This document shows positions 9,601-17,406 of a stretch of DNA of 41,518 bases, in pieces. Below the pieces are notes generated by a model. The model did no database searches, was not told where the DNA came from, and saw only the letters and a program-made list of their open reading frames with translations. The DNA is from Eshraghiella sp964576255 (lineage in GTDB: Bacteria; Bacillota; Clostridia; Lachnospirales; Lachnospiraceae): contig CAZNUK010000013.1 in assembly GCA_964576255.1 (NCBI GenBank), forward strand, positions 1 to 41,518, written 5' to 3'. Within the stretch, counting starts at the first letter, position 1. Every line of letters begins with the position of its first letter. The translations under genes were made by a program, and so were the position numbers.

Positions 9601-12354
9601 GTAGCCGAAGGCGGTTATGCTTCAAAGGTCGCTCATAAAGCGTTTGATATCGGATGCGGTGGTTATGATTCAGAGTTTTTCGAGGATGAAAATTTTAAGA
9701 TTACAGGCGGCACTGTAATTGGTAGTTTAAGCACAGACCCAGATACCATTATTGTTGATGGAGGTTCTGTATGTACTAATTTATTAAATGCAAAACGTAG
9801 TGATGGTACTAAGGTGTATCAGATGCTTATGCAGATAAGTAGTCCATATTACGAGATTAATAATCTGAAGACCAGCTTAAGTGGATATGGAACTAATGAT
9901 ATTATTTCCGATAGTAATGGTAGAGTGTATTTATATCTGCCAGTTTCCGGAGAGAATGAGTCAACTGCTGATTTTGAAAATTATCATTACTATGGTACGA
10001 CTGAGGCTAATCGCATAGGTTGGCTGAAGATGGATTTGGAGCTTACATTTGCAGAACCTTCAACGGAGCCATTGGCAGGAAACAGCTTTGTTTTAAAACT
10101 AAATGATGAAAATATAAGTGCGGATATTGAATTTAGTTCCGTCGGAGATTGCGTTGAAATAGCAGGGGCTCCTTATACTGTTACGACATCACCGGGAGCA
10201 CAGGTTGGTCTTAATTGTATTGATTTTGGTGAATTTACAGTTAAAGCAACTATAAAAAATCAGGCTTCCAATATGTACTGGGACTCTACTGCAATTTATA
10301 CGGGCAGGGTCAGCAGAAAAAAAGCAACTATCAGCTATGTGGAATGTCTCTCCAAGATATATGACGGACAGCCGGTAAGTGACCCAAGTGTAAAGACTAA
10401 CAGTGACGGAGAAATAAGCTTTAAGTTCTATGAGAATGATACTTATCTGGGTGATGGAGTCAGACCTGTGGACTGCGGAAGTTATTATGTAATAGTCAAC
10501 GTAGCGGAGACTGAAAATTATACAGCTGCACAAAGTAATAAAATGTATTTTGAAATTACAAAATGCAATATTCTACTTGAGATGTCTGCTACTGAAAGTG
10601 GTGATAGTGCAACCATAACTGTGGAACTTTTTGACCCATATAATGACCCAGGAGAAATTACATTAACCGTAAATGGAGGCAATTCAATTGCGGTAGATGT
10701 TGAGGAGATTAATGGCAGATATCTTGCCAGTCATACATTTGATACTGTCGCAGGTGATACAAGTTATACAGTTACTGCGTCTTATGCAGACACAAGGAAT
10801 TATCGTTCGGTTAATGAAGTTACCAAAACCTTTGATAAAACCTTAGTTACAAGAACGATTTCGGTAGAGAATGTTACTACTACATATGGAGCTACTGATG
10901 CTCCTGCATCCTTTAGCGTTACTCCGTCAGAAGGAGCTACAGGAAATTGTACATATGAGGTAGTATTTGATTTTGACAATCTTAATCATGGTTTTGCACA
11001 TACAATAACTGTAGATGAAGAAACAGGTGCAATTACATACCTTAATGCAGGAATTGCATATGTAAAAATTACCATGACTGACCCGGCAGGAGTTTATGAT
11101 GACGCGGTTGCATATGCAAAGGTTACTGTAACACGTAAGCCGATTAGCATATATTCCTATGCGTATTTAGCAGGTGATGAGACAAAAACACCAATAGATT
11201 CAGTGGTATATGGTCAGATGGACACCCTTGAGTATGGCATAAAATATGGAAATTCAACAGAAGCTCCAACGGATTTTACCGGAGTGGGAAGTCTTGAAGC
11301 TCTTCCAATTAATGAGACCTTGGGAGTAAATTCTGATGCCAGAATTGCGATTGCACAAATTAGTGATGAAGTAGTGATTAATAACGTTACATATGAGACT
11401 TTTATTTCAAGAAATTATCTGATTACATATGTTCCGGGAGCGGTAACTGTTACACCGGCAGAGCTTAAAATAACAGCGGATGGAATTGCAAGCTTATATG
11501 GTAAGGAGCCAAATTATACATATACTTTTGGTGAAGTGGATGGAAGTGACAATCTTATGCCTTGGGATAAGGCAGATGATGTGGTAGATACGATTGGTCT
11601 TACCGGAGGGCAGGAGTATGTGGAATTAATGCCGGGAGTATATGATGAGATAATTGTCACAACTGTACTTAATAATCCTAATTACACAGTTAGCATTGAA
11701 GCCGGTGATTTAAGAGTTATTAAGGGCTCCGTTGATTTAACTGTTACAGCCGAAACTAAAATATATGACAAATTACCGGTAGTAGCAGAAATATCTGCAA
11801 ACGCAATTGTTCCGGAGGGCGTCAGCGCGGATATCGTTAAAGAAGTTGGAAATACTACTTCTGTATATTATAAAATTGATGACGATGGAACGGTAACAGA
11901 GCTTACAGAAGCGCCAAGTAATGCAGGCAGATATTGTGTAAAAACTACGGTGGCTGAAAATGACTATTATGAAGCTACAGAAAATATTACATTTTTTAGG
12001 ATTCTTAAGGCAAACTATGATATCGACACACCGAAATTGAATGACATCTATATGGAAGATGGACTTACAATTTCAGCCCAGGTTCTTCCTGCTGGCTGGG
12101 AATGGTATAATCCGGCCAAGGAACTTGAGATAGGTCCGGCATTTGGATTTGCAATTTATACTCCTAAAGATTCTGAAAACTATTATAAAGTAGTAAGAAA
12201 AATAAAATTTGAAGTATTAGACCCAAATGCAGATGAGAATAATAATGATGTAGATGTCAATGTTGGTAATACTTCTAATGCTGCTGTTGTTGGCAGTGTG
12301 ATGTTAGCAGCTATGGGATTAGGTATATGCATATTACTTAAAAAGAAAAAATAA
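6682..12354 (+). CDS. Giant surface protein with Gly-rich beta-helix repeats and MBG/Ig-like modules
   Basis: The 1890-residue protein starts at ATG 6682, 9 bases after AGGAGG (6667-6672). A signal peptide (1-29, ending AQAG) is followed by a domain resembling the Cthe_2159 carbohydrate-binding beta-helix (about 35-155: VVVYLENATIDM, AIRIKKDTNAVIYLVGNNVL). Residues about 155-1000 contain roughly two dozen turns of the pattern [GA]-AGIGGG ... ITATGG, which should build a long right-handed beta-helix. From about 1210 to 1850 come Ig-like modules of the MBG/YDG type (KIYDGQPV, TADGIASLYGKEPNYTYTFG, KIYDKLPV). A single membrane segment (about 1868-1886) ends in KKKK. No LPXTG motif is present, so it may stay membrane-anchored. 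The likely role is adhesion or glycan binding; no catalytic motif was recognised. Confidence 0.85.
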   Translation: MKLKRFKVGLMGLGVAVILGILLPVSAQAGRTSANLSVLNADYYCTDSSKEYHFYDKTYDHNITISCPNKTVVVYLENATIDMNEDNEKKSEEKPAIRIKKDTNAVIYLVGNNVLEGGNNTGLINKNGYAGIQVEEGATVTILGNGTLTVKGGGNDHGAAAIGAAYGESCGKIIIGDKNNCPTIIATGGDGGAGIGGSEEGDCKKGIYISNGNITATGKNGGAGIGAGDGVGAGSGGNVDTIIITGGTIKATGSSGAAGIGGSDSGTGAGSGDASNITISGECKITATGGSEAAGIGGGRDALVKNICINGGTITATGGKYGAGIGGGNSVGAGDGGDVDGLYISGGTITATGGESAAGIGGGDQSIVTGLEIIESKYQGLKITATGGKWGAGIGNGNSGLVSNNINSIVITLYGGTITATGGSEGAGIGGGNSTANKITIKGMGIINAIGYDESCAIGSGEREAGGMIYIEGVSGSRALTINAKALATTGRSNDAAVIGSADSKGESVTIKNAKVYLTSVSDCRGSGIGAGSNSSVVAQSIEGITIENCYIKDYSYSSRIASSIGAGWSSAIGYITIKDSEIYGGSIGGTDNGNQLFDYKCVDAITIENSIIQAESVEGQKAAIGSGRYSGVGTITITDSTVTAKTTSGAGIGSGGYSLDSAGDPFKWVGCDAGDITITGSTVIAIGGDGGAGIGGGWGTEVGEVNVSDSNITATGGNRGVKDPQGGAGIGGGHGESLGYVSITDSTVTATGGNYAAGIGSGGYDTATTTLWNTSCGYIYMENSNIIATGGYGAAGIGTGYGARFDHSGDICIISCEVTANGGERGAGIGAGSDGWSGSGGDASNITISGESKITATGGEGGAGIGGGIDGGCESVTISLSDTKYSNGEWVYYVKAYGGNGAAGIGSGGVDAEVAEEGINTYYGYDIDKVSISGGYVYAKGGNDDSLGAGAGIGGGARGGNLKGFYVSGGYVVAEGGYASKVAHKAFDIGCGGYDSEFFEDENFKITGGTVIGSLSTDPDTIIVDGGSVCTNLLNAKRSDGTKVYQMLMQISSPYYEINNLKTSLSGYGTNDIISDSNGRVYLYLPVSGENESTADFENYHYYGTTEANRIGWLKMDLELTFAEPSTEPLAGNSFVLKLNDENISADIEFSSVGDCVEIAGAPYTVTTSPGAQVGLNCIDFGEFTVKATIKNQASNMYWDSTAIYTGRVSRKKATISYVECLSKIYDGQPVSDPSVKTNSDGEISFKFYENDTYLGDGVRPVDCGSYYVIVNVAETENYTAAQSNKMYFEITKCNILLEMSATESGDSATITVELFDPYNDPGEITLTVNGGNSIAVDVEEINGRYLASHTFDTVAGDTSYTVTASYADTRNYRSVNEVTKTFDKTLVTRTISVENVTTTYGATDAPASFSVTPSEGATGNCTYEVVFDFDNLNHGFAHTITVDEETGAITYLNAGIAYVKITMTDPAGVYDDAVAYAKVTVTRKPISIYSYAYLAGDETKTPIDSVVYGQMDTLEYGIKYGNSTEAPTDFTGVGSLEALPINETLGVNSDARIAIAQISDEVVINNVTYETFISRNYLITYVPGAVTVTPAELKITADGIASLYGKEPNYTYTFGEVDGSDNLMPWDKADDVVDTIGLTGGQEYVELMPGVYDEIIVTTVLNNPNYTVSIEAGDLRVIKGSVDLTVTAETKIYDKLPVVAEISANAIVPEGVSADIVKEVGNTTSVYYKIDDDGTVTELTEAPSNAGRYCVKTTVAENDYYEATENITFFRILKANYDIDTPKLNDIYMEDGLTISAQVLPAGWEWYNPAKELEIGPAFGFAIYTPKDSENYYKVVRKIKFEVLDPNADENNNDVDVNVGNTSNAAVVGSVMLAAMGLGICILLKKKK
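7140..9700 (+). repeat. Internal coding repeats of the giant surface protein
   Basis: About 24 degenerate copies encode [GA]-[AG]-G-I-G-[GAS]-G followed by a variable loop and a beta-strand ending T-A-T-G-G. Spacing is irregular, about 60-160 bases. Two distant segments (7498-7551 and 9208-9261), both encoding DASNITISGE-x-KITATGG, are almost identical in DNA with only two base differences. This points to recent internal duplication or gene conversion. Confidence 0.85.
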
Positions 12355-12360
12355 AACAAT

Positions 12361-12374
12361 AGAACAAATGTTTG
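12361..12374 (+). promoter_or_regulatory. LexA (DinR) SOS box of uvrBA
   Basis: AGAACAAATGTTTG matches 11 of 14 positions of the Firmicutes LexA site CGAACATATGTTCG and keeps the GAAC-N4-GTTY core. It overlaps the -35 box of the uvrB promoter (12372-12377), so bound LexA would block RNA polymerase. UvrB is a classic SOS gene in Firmicutes, which supports the call. Confidence 0.75.
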
Positions 12375-12400
12375 ATAAACGTGTGTGAGTGTGCTATAAT
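12372..12400 (+). promoter_or_regulatory. Sigma-A promoter of uvrBA
   Basis: TTGATA (12372-12377) and TATAAT (12395-12400) are separated by exactly 17 bases, a near-consensus vegetative promoter. The expected start of transcription is near 12407, about 50 bases before uvrB. Confidence 0.8.
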
Positions 12401-12429
12401 GAATAAAGCAAGCCACACACGTTTATTTT
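12376..12429 (+). terminator. Hairpin overlapping the uvrB promoter, probable terminator of the surface-protein gene
   Basis: TAAACGTGTGTG (12376-12387) pairs perfectly with CACACACGTTTA (12414-12425), and TTTT follows at 12426-12429. The 26-base loop contains the uvrB -10 box. Transcripts reading from the surface-protein gene would form the whole hairpin. Transcripts starting at the uvrB promoter would carry only its 3' arm and so escape termination. Confidence 0.6.
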
Positions 12430-12456
12430 GACTTATATTGGAAGGGATTAATTGAT

Positions 12457-14442
12457 ATGGATAAATTCGTATTACATTCCGAATATAGACCTACAGGTGA
12501 CCAGCCACAGGCAATAGAAGCATTAGTTCAGGGATTTAAAGAGGGTAACCAGTTTCAGACACTTCTTGGTGTTACAGGTTCAGGTAAGACCTTTACCATG
12601 GCTAATGTAATTGCTGCACTTAATAAGCCCACACTTATTATTGCTCATAACAAGACTTTGGCGGGACAGCTTTACGGAGAGTTTAAGGAGTTTTTTCCTG
12701 AGAATGCAGTTGAATATTTTGTGTCCTATTACGATTATTATCAGCCGGAGGCGTATGTACCTTCGTCAGATACCTATATAGAGAAGGATTCAGCTATTAA
12801 TGACGAGATTGATAAGCTGCGTCATTCGGCGACTTCTGCTCTTGCAGAGCGGAAGGATGTTATTATTGTTGCCAGTGTTTCCTGTATATATGGCTTAGGA
12901 AGCCCTATTGATTATAAGGAGATGGTAATATCCTTAAGGCCGGGAATGGAGAGAGACAGGGATGAAGTCATTCATAAGCTGGTGGAACTTCAGTACGCCA
13001 GAAGTGATATGGACTTTAAGCGTGGAACCTTCAGAGTCAGAGGGGATGTGCTGGAGATTTTTCCTGTAGATAGAGATGACAGAGCTATTCGCGTGGAATT
13101 TTTTGGGGATGAGGTTGACAGAATTACAGAGATAGATACATTAACCGGAGAAATTAAGGCAGAGCTTAAGCATACTGCAATTTTTCCTGCATCCCATTAT
13201 GTTGTGCCACCTGAGAAGCTTCGTGAAGCAGCAGAGAATATAAGACAGGAATGTGAGGAACAGGTCAGATTTTTTAAGAGCGAGGATAAATTAATTGAAG
13301 CCCAGAGAATTAATGAGAGAACTAATTTTGACGTGGAGATGATGTTGGAGACTGGATTTTGTTCAGGAATTGAGAACTATTCCAGACATCTTACGGGGCT
13401 TGCACCGGGAACACCTCCATGGACTCTTATGGATTATTTCCCGGAGGATTTTCTTATTATTGTGGACGAGTCCCATATTACAGTGCCACAGGTCAGGGGA
13501 ATGTATTTTGGTGACCGCTCCCGTAAGACTACTTTGGTGGACTATGGTTTTAGATTGCCTTCGGCTTTAGATAACAGACCGCTTAATTTTGAAGAATTTG
13601 AGAGCAAAATAGACCAGCTTTTGTTTGTGTCTGCCACACCATCAGAGTATGAGGCAGAGCATGAGCTTAAGAGAGTGGAACAGATTATCAGACCTACAGG
13701 TCTTTTGGACCCTGTAATAGAGGTTAAGCCTGTTGAAGGACAGATTGATGATTTGATTGCAGAGGTTAATAAGGAAGTAGCAGGACATAATAAAATAATG
13801 GTGACTACCCTGACAAAGCGTATGGCAGAGGATTTAACTCTGTATATGAAAGAGGCGGGAATCAGGGTAAGATACCTCCATTCAGATATAGATACCTTGG
13901 AGCGAGCGGAAATTATTCGTGATATGCGAATGGACGAATTTGACGTTCTGGTGGGAATTAATCTTCTTAGAGAGGGACTGGATATTCCGGAGATTACCCT
14001 TGTGGCGATTCTGGATGCGGATAAGGAGGGTTTCCTTCGTTCAGAAACCTCGCTTATACAGACAGTTGGTCGTGCGGCGCGTAATGCAGATGGCAGAGTT
14101 ATAATGTACGCGGACAATATGACGGAATCCATGAGGCGGGCAATATCCGAGACTAATCGTAGACGTGAGATTCAGCAGCAGTATAATGAAGAGCATGGAA
14201 TTACACCAACTACCATTAAGAAGGCTGTCAGAGAGCTTATAGCTATTTCTAAAGCGGCTAATACAGGTGGGGTAACACTTGACAAAGATGTTGAGTCCAT
14301 GAGCGATAAGGAATTAGAGAAGCTTATCAAAGAGCTTAATAAGAAGATGCATAGAGCTGCGGCAGAGCTTAACTTTGAAGAGGCGGCAGCTATAAGAGAC
14401 CAGATTACTAATATTAGAAGGGTAATAGATAATAATGGCTAA
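12457..14442 (+). CDS. uvrB: Excinuclease ABC subunit B
   Basis: The full-length 661-residue UvrB has Walker A GVTGSGKT at residues 38-45. The damage-probing beta-hairpin region follows (YYDYYQPEAYVPSSDTYIEKDSAINDEI), then helicase motifs VDESHITVPQ and FVSATPSEYE. The C-terminal UVR domain that contacts UvrC is present (ELNKKMHRAAAELNFEEAAAIRDQI). UvrB receives damaged DNA from UvrA and positions UvrC for dual incision in nucleotide excision repair. The ribosome site GGAAGGGA lies 9 bases before ATG 12457. The gene overlaps uvrA by 8 bases, so the pair is translationally coupled and under the SOS-box promoter upstream. Confidence 0.98.
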   Translation: MDKFVLHSEYRPTGDQPQAIEALVQGFKEGNQFQTLLGVTGSGKTFTMANVIAALNKPTLIIAHNKTLAGQLYGEFKEFFPENAVEYFVSYYDYYQPEAYVPSSDTYIEKDSAINDEIDKLRHSATSALAERKDVIIVASVSCIYGLGSPIDYKEMVISLRPGMERDRDEVIHKLVELQYARSDMDFKRGTFRVRGDVLEIFPVDRDDRAIRVEFFGDEVDRITEIDTLTGEIKAELKHTAIFPASHYVVPPEKLREAAENIRQECEEQVRFFKSEDKLIEAQRINERTNFDVEMMLETGFCSGIENYSRHLTGLAPGTPPWTLMDYFPEDFLIIVDESHITVPQVRGMYFGDRSRKTTLVDYGFRLPSALDNRPLNFEEFESKIDQLLFVSATPSEYEAEHELKRVEQIIRPTGLLDPVIEVKPVEGQIDDLIAEVNKEVAGHNKIMVTTLTKRMAEDLTLYMKEAGIRVRYLHSDIDTLERAEIIRDMRMDEFDVLVGINLLREGLDIPEITLVAILDADKEGFLRSETSLIQTVGRAARNADGRVIMYADNMTESMRRAISETNRRREIQQQYNEEHGITPTTIKKAVRELIAISKAANTGGVTLDKDVESMSDKELEKLIKELNKKMHRAAAELNFEEAAAIRDQITNIRRVIDNNG

Positions 14443-17269
14443 ATTTCAGAGACAATATATCAAAATACGAGGTGCAAGGGAACATAACCTTAAGGGAATT
14501 GATGTGGATATTCCAAGAGATTCTTTTACTGTATTAACGGGACTTAGTGGTTCCGGTAAATCCTCTCTTGCTTTTGATACAATTTATGCAGAAGGACAGA
14601 GACGTTATATGGAGTCGTTGTCTTCTTATGCACGTCAATTTTTGGGACAGATGGAGAAGCCGGATGTGGAAAGTATTGAAGGCCTTTCACCCGCAATTTC
14701 CATAGACCAGAAATCCACTAACAGAAATCCTCGTTCAACAGTAGGAACTGTAACCGAGATTTATGACTATTTAAGACTATTATATGCCAGAATAGGTGTG
14801 CCTCACTGTCCTGAATGTGGCAAAGCGATTAAGAAACAGACTATTGACCAGATGGCAGATGCTATTATGGAATTGCCTGAGCGTACGAAAATCCAGCTTC
14901 TGGCACCGGTTGTAAGAGGTAAGAAGGGTCGCCATGAAAAGGTATTTGAGAGTGCCAGAAAAAGTGGCTACGTTCGTGTAAGAGTTGACGGTAATGTATA
15001 TGATTTGTCAGAGACTATAGAATTAGAGAAAAACAACAAACATAACATAGAGATTATTGTGGACCGTCTCGTAATCAAGGAAGGAATTACTTCTCGCCTT
15101 ATTGACTCCATTGAGAATGTAATGAAGCTTTCTGAAGGTTTGATGATAGTGGATGTTACTGACGGAGAACCGATGAATTTCAGTATGAGTTTTGCCTGCC
15201 CGGATTGTGGTATAAGCATAGATGAGGTGGAACCGAGAAGTTTTTCTTTCAATAATCCATTCGGTGCCTGTCCGGATTGTTTTGGACTGGGATATAAGAT
15301 GGAATTTGATGCTGATTTAATGATTCCTGATAAGAAGCTTAGTATAATGGATGGTGCAATCCAGTGTATGGGGTGGCAGTCCTGCAATGATAAGAAGAGC
15401 TTTACCTATGCTCTGCTTATTGCGTTAGCAGAGGAATTTAACTTTTCTCTGGAGACACCTTTTAAGGATTATCCTAAGGAGATATTTGACCTTCTTATAT
15501 ACGGCACGGGAACCCGTTCTGTTAAGGTTCATTACAAGGGACAGCGTGGTGAAGGTGTATATGATGTAACCTTTAACGGCCTTATTAAAAATATGGAGCA
15601 GCGTTACAGAGAAACTGCTTCAGAGACTATGAAGGCAGAATATGAAGAGTATATGAGGATTACTCCATGTAAGCTGTGTAAGGGTCAGCGACTTAAGAAA
15701 TCTTCTCTTGCGGTAACTGTTGGTGATAAGAATATCTATGAAGTAACGGATATGTCTGTACTGGAGCTTAACAGTTATTTTGAGAATCTGGAGCTTACCG
15801 ATGTGCAGCATCATATTGGAGATTTGATTCTTAAGGAAATTCGTGCAAGAATCGGATTTCTTAACAATGTGGGACTTGAGTATCTTACCCTGTCAAGAGC
15901 TACCGGTTCTTTGTCAGGAGGAGAGACACAGAGAATTCGTCTTGCCACTCAGATAGGCTCGGGACTTGTGGGAGTATCCTATATATTGGATGAGCCAAGT
16001 ATTGGGCTTCACCAGAGGGATAATGACAAGTTACTGTCAGCCCTTAAGAGTCTTAGGGATCAGGGCAATACCTTGATTGTAGTTGAGCATGATGAAGATA
16101 CCATGCTGGCGGCGGATTACATTGTGGATATTGGACCTCGTGCAGGAGAGCATGGTGGAGAGATTATAGCAGTGGGAACCGCCAAGGATATTATGAATAA
16201 TCCGGATTCCATTACCGGTGCATATCTTAGTGGTAAGGTTAAAATTCCGGTACCGGATTGTCGTAAAATGCCAACGGGCTGGCTTACAATTAAGGGCGCC
16301 AGACAGAATAATCTTAAGAATATAGATGTGGACATTCCTCTTGGCGTAATGACCTGTATAACAGGTGTGTCCGGCTCCGGCAAAAGCTCTTTGATTAATG
16401 AGATTTTGTATAAGCGTCTTGCCAGAGATTTGAACAGAGCAAGATGTATCCCGGGAGAGCATGATGATATTCTTGGAGTGGAACAGCTTGACAAAGTAAT
16501 TGACATAGACCAGTCGCCGATTGGCAGAACTCCGCGTTCCAATCCTGCCACCTACACAGGAGTATTTGACCTTATTAGGGATTTGTTTGCTGCCACCTCT
16601 GATGCCAAAGCGAAGGGCTACAAAAAGGGGCGTTTCAGCTTTAATGTTAAGGGAGGACGATGCGAGGCCTGCTCCGGTGATGGTATTCTCAAAATTGAGA
16701 TGCATTTCCTGCCGGATGTATATGTGCCGTGTGAGGTCTGCGGTGGTAAGCGCTATAATCGTGAGACTCTGGAGGTAAAATACAAAGGCAAGAGCATATA
16801 TGATGTTCTTAATATGACCGTGGAGGAAGCGGTAACATTTTTTGAAAATGTACCAACCATCCGCAGGAAAATTGAGACACTTAATGACGTGGGACTTTCC
16901 TATATTCGTCTTGGACAGCCTTCAACGGAGTTGTCCGGTGGTGAAGCCCAGCGTATTAAGCTTGCAACAGAGCTTAGCAGAAAAAGTACCGGCAAGACAA
17001 TCTATATTTTGGATGAGCCTACAACGGGACTTCATTTTGCAGATGTGCATAAGCTGGTGAATATTCTCCAGAAACTCACTGAAAGTGGAAATACAGTTGT
17101 GGTTATTGAGCATAACCTGGATGTTATTAAGACCGCGGATTACATTATCGATATCGGTCCGGAGGGCGGTAACAGAGGCGGAACAGTAATTGCTAAGGGA
17201 ACTCCGGAGGAAGTGGCGAAGAATCCTAAGTCTTATACCGGGGAGTATGTTGCGAAGTACTTGAAGTGA
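14435..17269 (+). CDS. uvrA: Excinuclease ABC subunit A
   Basis: The full-length 944-residue UvrA has two ABC modules: Walker A GLSGSGKSS near residue 32 and GVSGSGKSS near 640, with signatures LSGGETQRIRLATQ and LSGGEAQRIKLATE. Zinc-binding cysteine pairs are all present (CPECGK, CPDCGI...CPDCFGLG, CEACSGDG...CEVCGGKR). UvrA dimers scan DNA for bulky lesions and load UvrB. The start lies inside the end of uvrB (TAATAATGGCTAA), the usual uvrBA coupling in Firmicutes. A terminator follows 20 bases after the stop, closing the operon. Confidence 0.98.
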   Translation: MAKFQRQYIKIRGAREHNLKGIDVDIPRDSFTVLTGLSGSGKSSLAFDTIYAEGQRRYMESLSSYARQFLGQMEKPDVESIEGLSPAISIDQKSTNRNPRSTVGTVTEIYDYLRLLYARIGVPHCPECGKAIKKQTIDQMADAIMELPERTKIQLLAPVVRGKKGRHEKVFESARKSGYVRVRVDGNVYDLSETIELEKNNKHNIEIIVDRLVIKEGITSRLIDSIENVMKLSEGLMIVDVTDGEPMNFSMSFACPDCGISIDEVEPRSFSFNNPFGACPDCFGLGYKMEFDADLMIPDKKLSIMDGAIQCMGWQSCNDKKSFTYALLIALAEEFNFSLETPFKDYPKEIFDLLIYGTGTRSVKVHYKGQRGEGVYDVTFNGLIKNMEQRYRETASETMKAEYEEYMRITPCKLCKGQRLKKSSLAVTVGDKNIYEVTDMSVLELNSYFENLELTDVQHHIGDLILKEIRARIGFLNNVGLEYLTLSRATGSLSGGETQRIRLATQIGSGLVGVSYILDEPSIGLHQRDNDKLLSALKSLRDQGNTLIVVEHDEDTMLAADYIVDIGPRAGEHGGEIIAVGTAKDIMNNPDSITGAYLSGKVKIPVPDCRKMPTGWLTIKGARQNNLKNIDVDIPLGVMTCITGVSGSGKSSLINEILYKRLARDLNRARCIPGEHDDILGVEQLDKVIDIDQSPIGRTPRSNPATYTGVFDLIRDLFAATSDAKAKGYKKGRFSFNVKGGRCEACSGDGILKIEMHFLPDVYVPCEVCGGKRYNRETLEVKYKGKSIYDVLNMTVEEAVTFFENVPTIRRKIETLNDVGLSYIRLGQPSTELSGGEAQRIKLATELSRKSTGKTIYILDEPTTGLHFADVHKLVNILQKLTESGNTVVVIEHNLDVIKTADYIIDIGPEGGNRGGTVIAKGTPEEVAKNPKSYTGEYVAKYLK

Positions 17270-17289
17270 TTTTGTATATTTTTATATTT

Positions 17290-17327
17290 GACCTGTCCTC
17301 ATTTTATGTGAGAGCAGGTCTTGTTTT
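17290..17327 (+). terminator. Rho-independent terminator of uvrBA
   Basis: GACCTG (17290-17295) pairs with CAGGTC (17315-17320), extended inward by CTCA/TGAG with a bulge, and is followed by TTGTTTT. Confidence 0.8.
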
Positions 17328-17340
17328 ATACCTATATTAA

Positions 17341-17369
17341 TTGAAATCATACAGTAGAAATGGTAAAAT
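17341..17369 (+). promoter_or_regulatory. Sigma-A promoter of the surface-protein cluster
   Basis: TTGAAA (17341-17346) and TAAAAT (17364-17369) are spaced by 17 bases, with TGG directly before the -10 box (extended -10). The promoter lies between the uvrA terminator and the next ribosome site. Confidence 0.65.
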
Positions 17370-17406
17370 ATAGATTAGATATATTTTGTCAAGGAGGAAG
17401 TCTGGA

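Noticed and set aside
13542..14132. A 196-residue Ser/Arg/Ile-rich - strand frame
   Set aside because: It is the antisense shadow of uvrB helicase motifs, with composition typical of a reversed coding frame.
16037..16705. A 222-residue - strand frame
   Set aside because: It is wholly inside uvrA, whose motifs are intact on the + strand. It has no start signals or family features.
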